Shown here piece after piece: positions 1-6,071 of a stretch of DNA of 12,905 nucleotides. Source of the DNA: Bdellovibrionaceae bacterium UBA2351. Lineage in GTDB: Bacteria; Bdellovibrionota; Bdellovibrionia; Bdellovibrionales; Bdellovibrionaceae. Every line of letters begins with the position of its first letter. The stretch's first letter is position 1. The position numbers were made by a program, and so were the translations under genes. Under the pieces are notes generated by a model that saw only the letters and a list, made by a program, of their open reading frames with translations, did not search any database and had not been told where the DNA came from. Location of the stretch: the NCBI GenBank assembly GCA_002344565.1, contig DDTZ01000161.1, positions 1-12,905 of the forward strand, written 5' to 3'.

Positions 1-48
1 TAAGATGGAATGAAGAGAACCCTTATATAAGATGGAATGAAGAGAACC
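1..48. repeat. Two direct copies of a 21-bp repeat, 27-nt period
   Basis: A 21-bp sequence at 1-21 recurs without mismatch at 28-48, separated by the 6 bases at 22-27. The 27-nt period is a multiple of three, so it could be a duplicated nine-residue protein motif. The left edge of the window cuts the region, so more copies may lie upstream. With only two copies and a 6-nt spacer it is not a CRISPR array. Confidence 0.75.
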
Positions 49-65
49 AGAACTATTTAAAATAA
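1..65 (+). CDS. Possible C-terminal end of a gene cut by the window edge
   Basis: The frame beginning at base 3 is open to a TAA at 63-65 and reads RWNEENPYI followed by RWNEENQNYLK. The 27-nt DNA repeat therefore becomes a repeated peptide with the shared core RWNEEN. The stop lies 8 nt before the 3' end of the convergent tRNA gene, a natural place for a gene to end. Only about 20 codons are visible and one minus-strand frame is also open here, so the coding claim is weak and no function can be given. Confidence 0.3.
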   Translation, partial: RWNEENPYIRWNEENQNYLK

Positions 66-73
66 ATTAAAAT

Positions 74-150
74 TGGTAGTGAGAGGCGGACTTGAACCGC
101 CGACCCTCAGATTATGATTCTGATGCTCTAACCAGCTGAGCTACCCCACC
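74..150 (-). tRNA. tRNA with CAU anticodon, probably elongator tRNA-Met
   Basis: On the minus strand a 77-nt cloverleaf can be folded. The acceptor strand GGTGGGG (150-144) pairs with TCTCACT using several G-U pairs, followed by discriminator A and an encoded CCA (76-74). The D arm contains AGCTCAGCTGGTTAGAGC. The anticodon stem TCAGA/TCTGA encloses the loop ATCATAA, giving anticodon CAT, and the T arm is GGCGG-TTCAAGT-CCGCC. A CAU anticodon can be Met or the lysidine-modified Ile2 tRNA. The body resembles bacterial elongator tRNA-Met more than Ile2, and the first acceptor pair (G-U) does not give the unpaired end typical of initiator tRNA. Confidence 0.92.
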
Positions 151-176
151 ATACCATCGCGCGTTTGCGAACTAAT

Positions 177-206
177 GAGTTACCAAGAAGTGCTGTCCTA
201 AGTCAA
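177..206 (-). promoter_or_regulatory. Candidate sigma70-like promoter for the tRNA gene
   Basis: On the minus strand TTGACT (206-201) lies 18 nt upstream of TAACTC (182-177), which would start transcription about 20 nt before the mature tRNA 5' end at 150. The -35 box is good and the -10 box is poor, so this is tentative. The remaining bases between the tRNA and the lipoprotein gene (151-367) hold no other feature I can support. Confidence 0.3.
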
Positions 207-357
207 TAAAAGGTTTTGTTTCACGAGTTAGCCCGAGGACCTGTGCAAAAACAAACACTTAGACCTCCTATTGGCTAGTTTCCACTCAAACCCACCCGGT
301 TTGTTTGACTATTTTTAAGGCAAACTTCGAAATGGAAATAGATCCAAAGAACCCATT

Positions 358-363
358 AGGAGA
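358..363 (+). promoter_or_regulatory. Ribosome binding site that fixes the lipoprotein start at 368
   Basis: AGGAGA at 358-363 sits 4 nt before ATG 368. The frame is open further upstream to a TTG at 305, but that start would put 21 polar residues before the signal peptide and has no comparable ribosome binding site. Confidence 0.7.
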
Positions 364-367
364 CTCC

Positions 368-1849
368 ATGAAACAAGCGCTCATCGCGGCTATGGCCACT
401 ATTTTACTAGTCACGATTTCATGTACAAATAAGTCGAATGACCGAGTACACAATCAAGACGACAGATCGACGCCTCATAAAAATGAAACTATCGAAACAA
501 GTGAATCCCAAATTATTCAAATTTCAAATGATCAAGGCCAATCTATTCCTGATGCTCGCCTTCTTTTAGGTGACGCCGATACGACTGGCAGTAATTGGTT
601 AGTTACCAATGAAAAAGGACAGGTCGCGATTCCTACTACATGGACTCAAAACCAAGATGTCACCATCGAAGCTCCTGGATATGTACGCGTGACTATTAAA
701 GATCAATCACCAAAGCCAATGAATGTTGTTCTTCGCAAAAAATCCCAGGTTCCTAGTCTTTCGATGAAAGGAACCGTAAGCGGTATCACTACGAAAGATA
801 AAGATGGCTATGTTGATTTTGCAATTGCCCTAGATTCCATGGCTAAAAAAGATTTGCTGAATTTCAATATCAATAAAATCGTAAGCCCGTGGACAGAAAA
901 AATTTCGGTGATGGGTTTTGAGTTTCCTATTCCTCAAAATATTTTTGTTCCCAAACAAAAAGAATCCTACATTCTCACCGTTACGCTGCAGAAACCTTGG
1001 TTCAATTTATTCTATGATTCGTATGGAAAGAAATCGATCTACACCATTCAGGGTAAATTCCCAATGAAGAAAGTCATTTCTGAACTTCAAAATAAGAAGC
1101 CTTACTATGAGTTAGTTAATCTTTTTGATTTTTCATCATCAGGTCAGTTGTCATATGATTTCTTAAGCACGACGGATCAACCTACCGTGAATTCGACACA
1201 AATCAAATTAGACAAAGAATATTCAGTGACAGCACCAAAAGTCGACAACGGCCAGGTCGCCCTGGGCATCAGCGCATTTAAGGACAGTGGTTCCTACCAA
1301 CCACTGGATGTTAAATACATGCAAAGCGAACAAACAGTTAAGTTTAAATCTACAGCAACGACGGCGCCATATTTTATTGGCGTGGTTAAGAACAGCTCTG
1401 AATTTGAAGGCGACAGCGCAAACGCAGAACGAATGAGTGTCAGCATTGATGCGCCAAGTGCGACGATAAACTATTTGCCACTGATGAATCAACCAACATG
1501 GGTTTCTACAACAAACTTACAAATTGATGTTCCAACTGTTTCACCTACTGATTTTGAGGATCAGGGTATGGTGGTTGTTGTTTCAGAAATGCAAAGTATC
1601 ACTCTGCCGGATGGTAAAGTAACCAAATACAAAATTCCGGTTTGGGAAGTGCATACAGCGCAATGGTCATCTCATTTAGCGATTCCAAATATTGATACAC
1701 CAAATAGTACGCCAAAACGCGTAGAGGTTACTTTGCTAGCTAAAAAAGTAGATACTTCTGGTCAACAAAACCCTCTTACGATAATCTCTACCCATGAAGA
1801 AAGAGTGGAAGCATCAACTCACCTTACTAAGTCTGCTCGGGATTACTAG
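368..1849 (+). CDS. Predicted outer-membrane lipoprotein with an N-terminal Ig-like/carboxypeptidase-regulatory-like domain
   Basis: The protein is 493 aa from ATG 368. Residues 1-18 form a signal peptide (MKQALIAAMATILLVTIS) before Cys19. The lipobox T-I-S-C is relaxed because Thr replaces the usual Leu at -3. Thr at +2 argues for outer-membrane sorting. A polar, low-complexity linker (about 20-50) is followed at about 50-125 by a segment of the style seen in carboxypeptidase-regulatory or Ig-like beta-sandwiches (DQGQSIPDARLLLGD, TNEKGQVAIP, IEAPGYVRVTI). The remainder is strand-rich and unrecognised, with no catalytic motif visible. The next lipoprotein gene overlaps its 3' end by 56 nt in another frame, so the two are probably co-transcribed and may act together at the outer membrane. 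Function unknown. Confidence 0.82.
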   Translation: MKQALIAAMATILLVTISCTNKSNDRVHNQDDRSTPHKNETIETSESQIIQISNDQGQSIPDARLLLGDADTTGSNWLVTNEKGQVAIPTTWTQNQDVTIEAPGYVRVTIKDQSPKPMNVVLRKKSQVPSLSMKGTVSGITTKDKDGYVDFAIALDSMAKKDLLNFNINKIVSPWTEKISVMGFEFPIPQNIFVPKQKESYILTVTLQKPWFNLFYDSYGKKSIYTIQGKFPMKKVISELQNKKPYYELVNLFDFSSSGQLSYDFLSTTDQPTVNSTQIKLDKEYSVTAPKVDNGQVALGISAFKDSGSYQPLDVKYMQSEQTVKFKSTATTAPYFIGVVKNSSEFEGDSANAERMSVSIDAPSATINYLPLMNQPTWVSTTNLQIDVPTVSPTDFEDQGMVVVVSEMQSITLPDGKVTKYKIPVWEVHTAQWSSHLAIPNIDTPNSTPKRVEVTLLAKKVDTSGQQNPLTIISTHEERVEASTHLTKSARDY

Positions 1850-2336
1850 TATCCTATTTTTATCCTCTTGTGCTTTAATGGAACTGCAAGAGGACAAAGT
1901 AAACAAACGACGGTCTGCGATTCTGCCTCCCAGCCGCGTGTTTACATATTCTTATGATAGCGTTTGGCGTTCTGCCCTTACCGTTTTAAAATATTCCATT
2001 ACAGATCAAAACCAAGAAACCGGACACATTGAAACAGACTACGTAAAACCGGCTGATGGAGGCTGGACTCGTCCCGACGGCACTAGCAATGTTTCGGCTG
2101 GCATTCGTTACAAGATTGCAATCACTCTTGTGCGCGTACGGACTGAAAATGGAAAGACCGGCGTTAAAGTCACGGTAGATAAGAAATTAGAACGTATTAG
2201 AGACTTTTTCTCTGACCCAGAACCTCTGGAGTCTGACCATTTAGAAGAGAAAGCGATTTTGTATCGCTTAGAACGCGAGTTGGTTATCGACGAAGCTCTG
2301 AAACGCGCCAATCCTGAAGTTAGTACGCCTTTGTAG
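1794..2336 (+). CDS. Small predicted outer-membrane lipoprotein, possibly of BamC-like fold
   Basis: The protein is 180 aa. Residues 1-25 are a classic lipoprotein signal ending in the canonical lipobox L-S-S-C, with Cys26 acylated and Ala at +2 (outer-membrane sorting). The mature part has the order helix (VFTYSYDSVWRSALTVLKY), two strands (GHIETDYVK; GIRYKIAITLVRV and KTGVKVTVDKK) and a C-terminal charged helix. This recalls helix-grip lipoproteins such as the BamC repeats, but I would not assign it. The start at 1794 is forced: no ATG, GTG or TTG exists in frame between it and the lipobox, so the 56-nt overlap with the preceding gene is real. No Shine-Dalgarno sequence is visible, which suggests translational coupling. 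Its last 17 nt overlap the end of the convergent gene at 2320-2994. Confidence 0.82.
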   Translation: MKKEWKHQLTLLSLLGITSILFLSSCALMELQEDKVNKRRSAILPPSRVFTYSYDSVWRSALTVLKYSITDQNQETGHIETDYVKPADGGWTRPDGTSNVSAGIRYKIAITLVRVRTENGKTGVKVTVDKKLERIRDFFSDPEPLESDHLEEKAILYRLERELVIDEALKRANPEVSTPL

Positions 2337-2994
2337 CTGGCGGAGCGACCTGATTAGCACCCATCATTTTGATCTTTTGAAGACCCTTCTGTGCTAATTT
2401 AGTGATCTCTGGTTCGCTTTCTTTCACTAACTTTTCAAAGAAGGCGCGTTCGTATGTCTTTGGATTTTGATTCATATAGCTAATGATTTTGGGACGCACC
2501 CAAAGTGAACGTTTCTTTTTCACATTCTGAGCATTAAATAATTCTTCCCACAAGATGTCTCGGTGAATCGACTCCTGCATCAAAATATCAAATGCTGACG
2601 AACGTACAATCAACGATGGATCTTTTACCATTTTCTTTGCCACATTGAAACGCAGAGGATGAGCATTCTCATCCATGGCAATCAGCAAGCCATTCTTAAC
2701 AAACCACTCTTTCGAATTTTGTAAGGCCATGTAGGACGGATTGACACTCTTACTTTCTAAAAAACCTAAAGCCATAATCGATTTCCAGCGTAGGTCTAAG
2801 CCTAACTTAGTGTCCTGAGCCACCGCAATCAGACGATCCAATGTTTTTTGATCTGATTTTAATAAACGCTTTTGATTGCTTAACGGCAACGCCAAAATTT
2901 CTAGCTCAGCGTCTACAGCCGTTTTTGATGGCACAGCGGTAAAAGCCATGGGCACAACAATCAGACTTAATAATAAAAGCTTAGTCGACATCAT
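2320..2994 (-). CDS. Secreted HEAT-like alpha-helical repeat protein, function unknown
   Basis: The protein is 224 aa. It begins with a Sec signal peptide (MMSTKLLLLSLIVVPMAFTA) without a lipobox, so the mature protein is probably periplasmic. The rest is nearly all helical with HEAT-like hairpins, for example around WKSIMALGFLESKSV, PLRFNVAKKMVKDPS-LIVRSSAFDILM and EPEITKLAQKGLQKIK. A basic stretch (NVKKKRSLWVRPK) and a short Pro/Ala tail follow. Such repeats usually bind other proteins and no enzyme motif is present. The gene starts 7 nt after the upstream minus-strand gene stops. Its AAAGGA ribosome binding site is built from the last Lys-Gly codons of that gene, so the two form an operon. 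The stop codon lies inside the convergent lipoprotein gene. Confidence 0.8.
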   Translation of the reverse strand: MMSTKLLLLSLIVVPMAFTAVPSKTAVDAELEILALPLSNQKRLLKSDQKTLDRLIAVAQDTKLGLDLRWKSIMALGFLESKSVNPSYMALQNSKEWFVKNGLLIAMDENAHPLRFNVAKKMVKDPSLIVRSSAFDILMQESIHRDILWEELFNAQNVKKKRSLWVRPKIISYMNQNPKTYERAFFEKLVKESEPEITKLAQKGLQKIKMMGANQVAPPATKAY

Positions 2995-3001
2995 GATGGG
3001 T

Positions 3002-3958
3002 CTATCCTTTTTTTATGAAATTTTCAAATTCTCCCATCAGCTCTTTTGATTCCGTTAACTTTTGGGGATCAATAGGCTGAGCTGGATCTGCCGCTGGAGC
3101 GTCCGGAGCGGCCTTAGCGTCCTTTTTCTCTTTTTCCGTAGCTTTCTGTCCTTCAACAGCCGCAGCGAATTCTTTTAGAATATCATCATCAATGACCGAG
3201 TCCACTGGCGCCGCAGCTTCAACGGGCGTAGGAGCCATTTCTGCGGCGGCCGCAGCCGCGACAGCGTCGGATTCAGGCGCTACAGTAGGGGCCTCAACCG
3301 GTGCCACAGCAGGAACCTCAACTGGCGCCGCGATCACAGGAGCAGCAGCGGGTTCCGCCGCTGGAGCAGCTACGCCACCTTTAGCACTAAGTTCTTTTTG
3401 AAGTCGTGCGTTTTCTTCCTTATAGAAAGACAAATCAGCAATATCTTCGCTGATGATTTCATACTCTTGTAAACGCCCTTCAAGCTCTTTAATTTTATCT
3501 TCGAATTTTTTAGTGTCCTCTTTGCCTACACTCGCACTTCCGGCCGCCGAAGCTGCCGATGCTTTTTTAAGTTCCTCTATCGCTTGTTCTTTCTGTTTGA
3601 CTTCACTTCTTAATTTTTCAAGTTCTTGTGTATCCACTGCCGCTACGACCGCAGCGCCTTCCGCTGAAGCCACTGGGGATGTCGACGCATTTTCAGAAGC
3701 GACGGTTTTAAAAGCACTTTGATTCTCTAGAATTTTTTTGAGCTTTTCTTCTATTTCCGTAGTATCGATACTGACCGGCGTGCCATGAGAGCCCGCTGCC
3801 TCTGTCGATTCTGATTTCGCAAAAAACTGACGATAAATTACGAACAAAATGATTATAAACGTAGAAACGAAAACAAATTCGATAATTTGTCGATTATGAA
3901 CTGCCCAAAATTGCAAAAAATTTTCAAAACTCACTTTTACTATTGTCACGAATAACAA
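3002..3958 (-). CDS. Membrane-anchored coiled-coil protein with Ala/Pro-rich region
   Basis: The longest frame is 318 aa. One transmembrane segment lies at about 26-42 (IEFVFVSTFIIILFVIY). Coiled-coil stretches follow at about 111-132 and 148-190, then an Ala/Pro/Val-rich low-complexity region (196-252, with APVEVPAVAP and APVEAPTVAP repeats). The charged C-terminus contains DDDILKEFAAAVEGQ and ends ELMGEFENFIKKG. The two EF-containing segments resemble each other and may be short binding helices. The start is uncertain. The longest frame begins at a TTG (3958) with AGGG only 3 nt upstream. A GTG at 3934 is an alternative and would suit a promoter placed at 3942-3971. Function is unknown; a scaffold or envelope-spanning tether is plausible. 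It is the first gene of an operon with the HEAT-like gene. Confidence 0.75.
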   Translation of the reverse strand: MLFVTIVKVSFENFLQFWAVHNRQIIEFVFVSTFIIILFVIYRQFFAKSESTEAAGSHGTPVSIDTTEIEEKLKKILENQSAFKTVASENASTSPVASAEGAAVVAAVDTQELEKLRSEVKQKEQAIEELKKASAASAAGSASVGKEDTKKFEDKIKELEGRLQEYEIISEDIADLSFYKEENARLQKELSAKGGVAAPAAEPAAAPVIAAPVEVPAVAPVEAPTVAPESDAVAAAAAAEMAPTPVEAAAPVDSVIDDDILKEFAAAVEGQKATEKEKKDAKAAPDAPAADPAQPIDPQKLTESKELMGEFENFIKKG

Positions 3959-3971
3959 CGACCCTCGTCAA
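3942..3971 (-). promoter_or_regulatory. Candidate promoter overlapping the 5' end of the coiled-coil gene
   Basis: On the minus strand TTGACG (3971-3966) is 18 nt upstream of GACAAT (3947-3942). If real, transcription would start at about 3935, at or just before the GTG codon at 3934, making a nearly leaderless message and excluding the longer TTG start. The boxes are partial matches only. Confidence 0.3.
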
Positions 3972-3984
3972 GAAGCTCTCGCAG

Positions 3985-3998
3985 CTAGACCCTAGACC
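3985..3998. repeat. Tandem 7-bp repeat CTAGACC x2
   Basis: CTAGACC occurs twice head to tail in the 63-nt gap between the divergent coiled-coil gene and the dihydroorotase gene. It could be a small regulator site, or chance. Confidence 0.3.
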
Positions 3999-4021
3999 AT
4001 CCAGGCAGTAAGATAAATGCC

Positions 4022-5371
4022 ATGACTTACGATCTTCTTATTAAAAATGCTAAAGCGTTAGTGCCAGAAAACCTAGACCTAGCCCAAAGAACTAAATTAA
4101 AAATGGAAGCCGTTGATGTAGCTGTTCAAAATGGAAAAATCGCGGCCATTGGATCTCTGGGATCAGCTACAGCCACAACTGTCATCGACGCAAATCATTT
4201 ACACTTACTGCCGGGAATCATCGACTCGCAGGTTCACTTTCGCGAACCGGGTTTAACTCACAAAGAAGACCTCGAATCAGGCACTCGGGGCGCTCTGTTA
4301 GGAGGCGTGACCTGCATTTTCGAGATGCCCAATACGTCTCCGTCGACGACAACTCAGGACGCATTCGAACAAAAACTAGACCGTGCTAAGAACCGCTGCC
4401 ATACCCACTATGCATTTTTTATTGGCGGCAGTCCTGATAATTATCAGAATTTATCTCAGTTGGAACGCCTTCCTCACTGCAGTGGCGTAAAGGTCTTCAT
4501 GGGCAGCTCAACTGGCACCTTGCTTGTAGAGGATGATTCGCATTTAGAAAAAATTCTAGCTAACACTAAACGCAGAGTAATCTTTCACTGTGAAGACGAA
4601 TATCGCTTACGTGAACGAAAAAAATTATTCGCTAGCTCGACTGATCCAAAAGATCACCCCCACTGGCGAGACGAAGAATCTGCATTACTCGCAACTCAAA
4701 GAATTATCAATTTGGCAAAAAAAACGAATCATCCCATTCATGTACTACACGTTACCACTCAGCAAGAAATGGAACTTTTAGCTAAACATAAATCATTTGC
4801 GAGCGTTGAGGTTTTGCCTCAGCACTTAACTCTGTCAGCGCCAGAGTGTTATGAACGCTGGGGAGCCTTTGCACAGCAAAATCCCCCTATCAGGAGTAAA
4901 GCCCACCAAGATGCCCTCTGGAAAGCGATTGCGGAAAATGTTGTGGATGTTATTGGGTCCGATCACGCACCTCATACGTTCGAAGAAAAAAGTCGCGGCT
5001 ATCCCCAAACACCCAGCGGAATGCCCGGCGTACAAACGATTCTTCCCGTTATGCTAGATCACGTAAATAACGGACGATTAAGATTAGAAAAATTGACTCA
5101 GATGATGACCGAAAATGTTCGCGATATTTTTAAATTAAAAAACAAAGGCCGTATCCAAATTGGAATGGATGCCGATTTCACACTCGTCGACATGAAAAAG
5201 AAAGTGCAAATTACAAATCAATGGATCGCTTCCAAATCTCAGTGGACAATCTTTGATGGCAAATGGGTCATGGGCTGGCCGACAATGGCAATCCTTGCCG
5301 GCCGCATATGTATGCGTGACGATCAAATTATAGTTCCAAATTCAGGGCAAGGTGTTAACTTTGAACTCTAA
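4022..5371 (+). CDS. pyrC: Dihydroorotase (class I, amidohydrolase superfamily)
   Basis: The 449-aa product fits the usual class I length of about 420-450. Dihydroorotase interconverts N-carbamoyl-aspartate and dihydroorotate in cytosolic pyrimidine synthesis. The start MTYDLLIKNA is typical. Superfamily motifs follow in order: PGIIDSQVHFREPG (64-77), FEMPNTSP (100-107), GVKVFMGSSTG (155-165) with Lys157 at the place of a carboxylated bridging Lys, FHCEDE (188-193) with His189, HVLHVTT (240-246) with His243, and GSDHAPHT (312-319) with Asp314. The C-terminus returns to a small beta-domain (GMDADFTLVDM, GRICMRDD). The oddity is Gln70 where the H-x-H pair normally has its first His. All other ligand positions are intact, so it is probably an active subfamily variant. 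Related hydantoinase-like or non-catalytic DHO homologues are the alternatives. The ribosome binding site is weak. Confidence 0.87.
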   Translation: MTYDLLIKNAKALVPENLDLAQRTKLKMEAVDVAVQNGKIAAIGSLGSATATTVIDANHLHLLPGIIDSQVHFREPGLTHKEDLESGTRGALLGGVTCIFEMPNTSPSTTTQDAFEQKLDRAKNRCHTHYAFFIGGSPDNYQNLSQLERLPHCSGVKVFMGSSTGTLLVEDDSHLEKILANTKRRVIFHCEDEYRLRERKKLFASSTDPKDHPHWRDEESALLATQRIINLAKKTNHPIHVLHVTTQQEMELLAKHKSFASVEVLPQHLTLSAPECYERWGAFAQQNPPIRSKAHQDALWKAIAENVVDVIGSDHAPHTFEEKSRGYPQTPSGMPGVQTILPVMLDHVNNGRLRLEKLTQMMTENVRDIFKLKNKGRIQIGMDADFTLVDMKKKVQITNQWIASKSQWTIFDGKWVMGWPTMAILAGRICMRDDQIIVPNSGQGVNFEL

Positions 5372-5957
5372 ACCACCAACGGCAGCCAAACCTCCTAGTA
5401 ATAAGCTGGTTCTGCTCTCGGGCATTCTACCACTTATTGTGTACACCGTAGTCGAAGAAGTGTACGGAACATACTGGGGTTTAGTTGCCGGGCTAGTTTT
5501 GGGCGTGGTCGAAATTGTCGTAGAAAAAGTTCTCTACAAAAAAATTAGCACCGTAACCTGGGTCGTGAATGCACTTGTGATTGGTTTAGGTTGCGTTTCT
5601 TTGTACATGAACGATGGCATCTGGTTTAAGCTACAGCCCGCCTTCGCTGAATTTATTATGGTTGTAATATTGTGGGGATCTTTGGCGTTAAAGAGACCGT
5701 TTCTTCGCGAAATGGCCGCCAAACAAAATCCCGATATTCCTGATCATATGTTAGAATTTTTCTCAAACATCACGTTTCGTTTAGGAATATTCTTCTTAAT
5801 TCACAGTGCCCTTGCGATATGGGCGGCGTTCGAATGGTCGACCGTCAATTGGGCCTTGCTAAAGGGCGTCGGACTCACTATCTCCTCTGTCGTTTATTTA
5901 GCTATTGAAATGTGGTGGTTTTTAAAAAACAGAAACATCAGCCCAAAGTCTAGATAA
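5352..5957 (+). CDS. YciB/IspZ-family inner-membrane septation protein
   Basis: The product is about 200 aa with about six hydrophobic segments (roughly 18-36, 40-58, 66-85, 94-112, 141-163 and 170-192). The arrangement matches YciB/IspZ proteins: an N-terminal LLSGILPLIVYTV segment, a basic stretch YKK before helix 3, MNDGIWFKLQPAFAEFI (family pattern of an acidic/Asp turn followed by W/F-K-x-P), then GSLALKRPF-LREM. The family is linked to cell-envelope and division integrity; assignment is by pattern only. The start is GTG 5352, preceded by AGGG at 4 nt, or more likely TTG 5361, where AAGGTG lies 6 nt upstream. Either way it overlaps the dihydroorotase gene (20 or 11 nt), so the pair is co-translated. 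Confidence 0.75.
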   Translation: MLTLNSKPPTAAKPPSNKLVLLSGILPLIVYTVVEEVYGTYWGLVAGLVLGVVEIVVEKVLYKKISTVTWVVNALVIGLGCVSLYMNDGIWFKLQPAFAEFIMVVILWGSLALKRPFLREMAAKQNPDIPDHMLEFFSNITFRLGIFFLIHSALAIWAAFEWSTVNWALLKGVGLTISSVVYLAIEMWWFLKNRNISPKSR

Positions 5958-5974
5958 TTCAAGTAAGTTGATTC

Positions 5975-5988
5975 TCAAGAAATCTTGA
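5975..5988. promoter_or_regulatory. Operator-like palindrome upstream of the di-iron protein operon
   Basis: TCAAGA-AA-TCTTGA is a perfect 6-bp dyad with a 2-nt centre. Its right arm shares bases with the candidate -35 box at 5985-5990, so a protein bound here would compete with RNA polymerase. As RNA it would be a poor terminator (2-nt loop, no T-run), which favours a DNA-binding site. Confidence 0.4.
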
Positions 5989-6015
5989 CGTGAAAAAAAG
6001 ACATTTAGAAATAAT
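5985..6015 (+). promoter_or_regulatory. Candidate promoter of the di-iron protein/methyltransferase operon
   Basis: TTGACG (5985-5990) is followed after 19 nt by AATAAT (6010-6015). The spacing is longer than ideal. It lies in the only sizeable gap (114 nt) between the YciB-like gene and the operon. The start ATG 6072 has a strong GAGGGG ribosome binding site at 6061-6066. Confidence 0.35.
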
Positions 6016-6026
6016 ATCGTCTTCGA

Positions 6027-6040
6027 GTTTGATCGCAAAC
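6027..6040 (+). promoter_or_regulatory. Small hairpin in the putative 5' leader
   Basis: GTTTG-ATCG-CAAAC forms a 5-bp stem with a 4-nt loop, between the candidate -10 box and the ribosome binding site of the gene at 6072. It could be a second protein site or an mRNA hairpin; it is short enough to be chance. Confidence 0.25.
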
Positions 6041-6071
6041 GCAATCTATACACGAATATTGAGGGGATATT

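Noticed and set aside
1..48. Possible CRISPR repeat pair
   Set aside because: Only two copies, a 6-nt spacer and no cas gene in the window.
305..367. TTG start at 305 for the first lipoprotein
   Set aside because: It would bury the signal peptide 21 residues inside the protein; ATG 368 has a clear ribosome binding site and a proper lipoprotein N-terminus.
1223..1492. Minus-strand ORF of 89 codons within the first lipoprotein gene
   Set aside because: Antisense to a supported gene, Cys/Arg-rich composition typical of a shadow frame.
3192..3722. Two plus-strand ORFs rich in Ala, Ser and Thr
   Set aside because: They are antisense shadows of the Ala/Pro-rich and coiled-coil coding sequence at 3002-3958 and have no ribosome binding site or domain.
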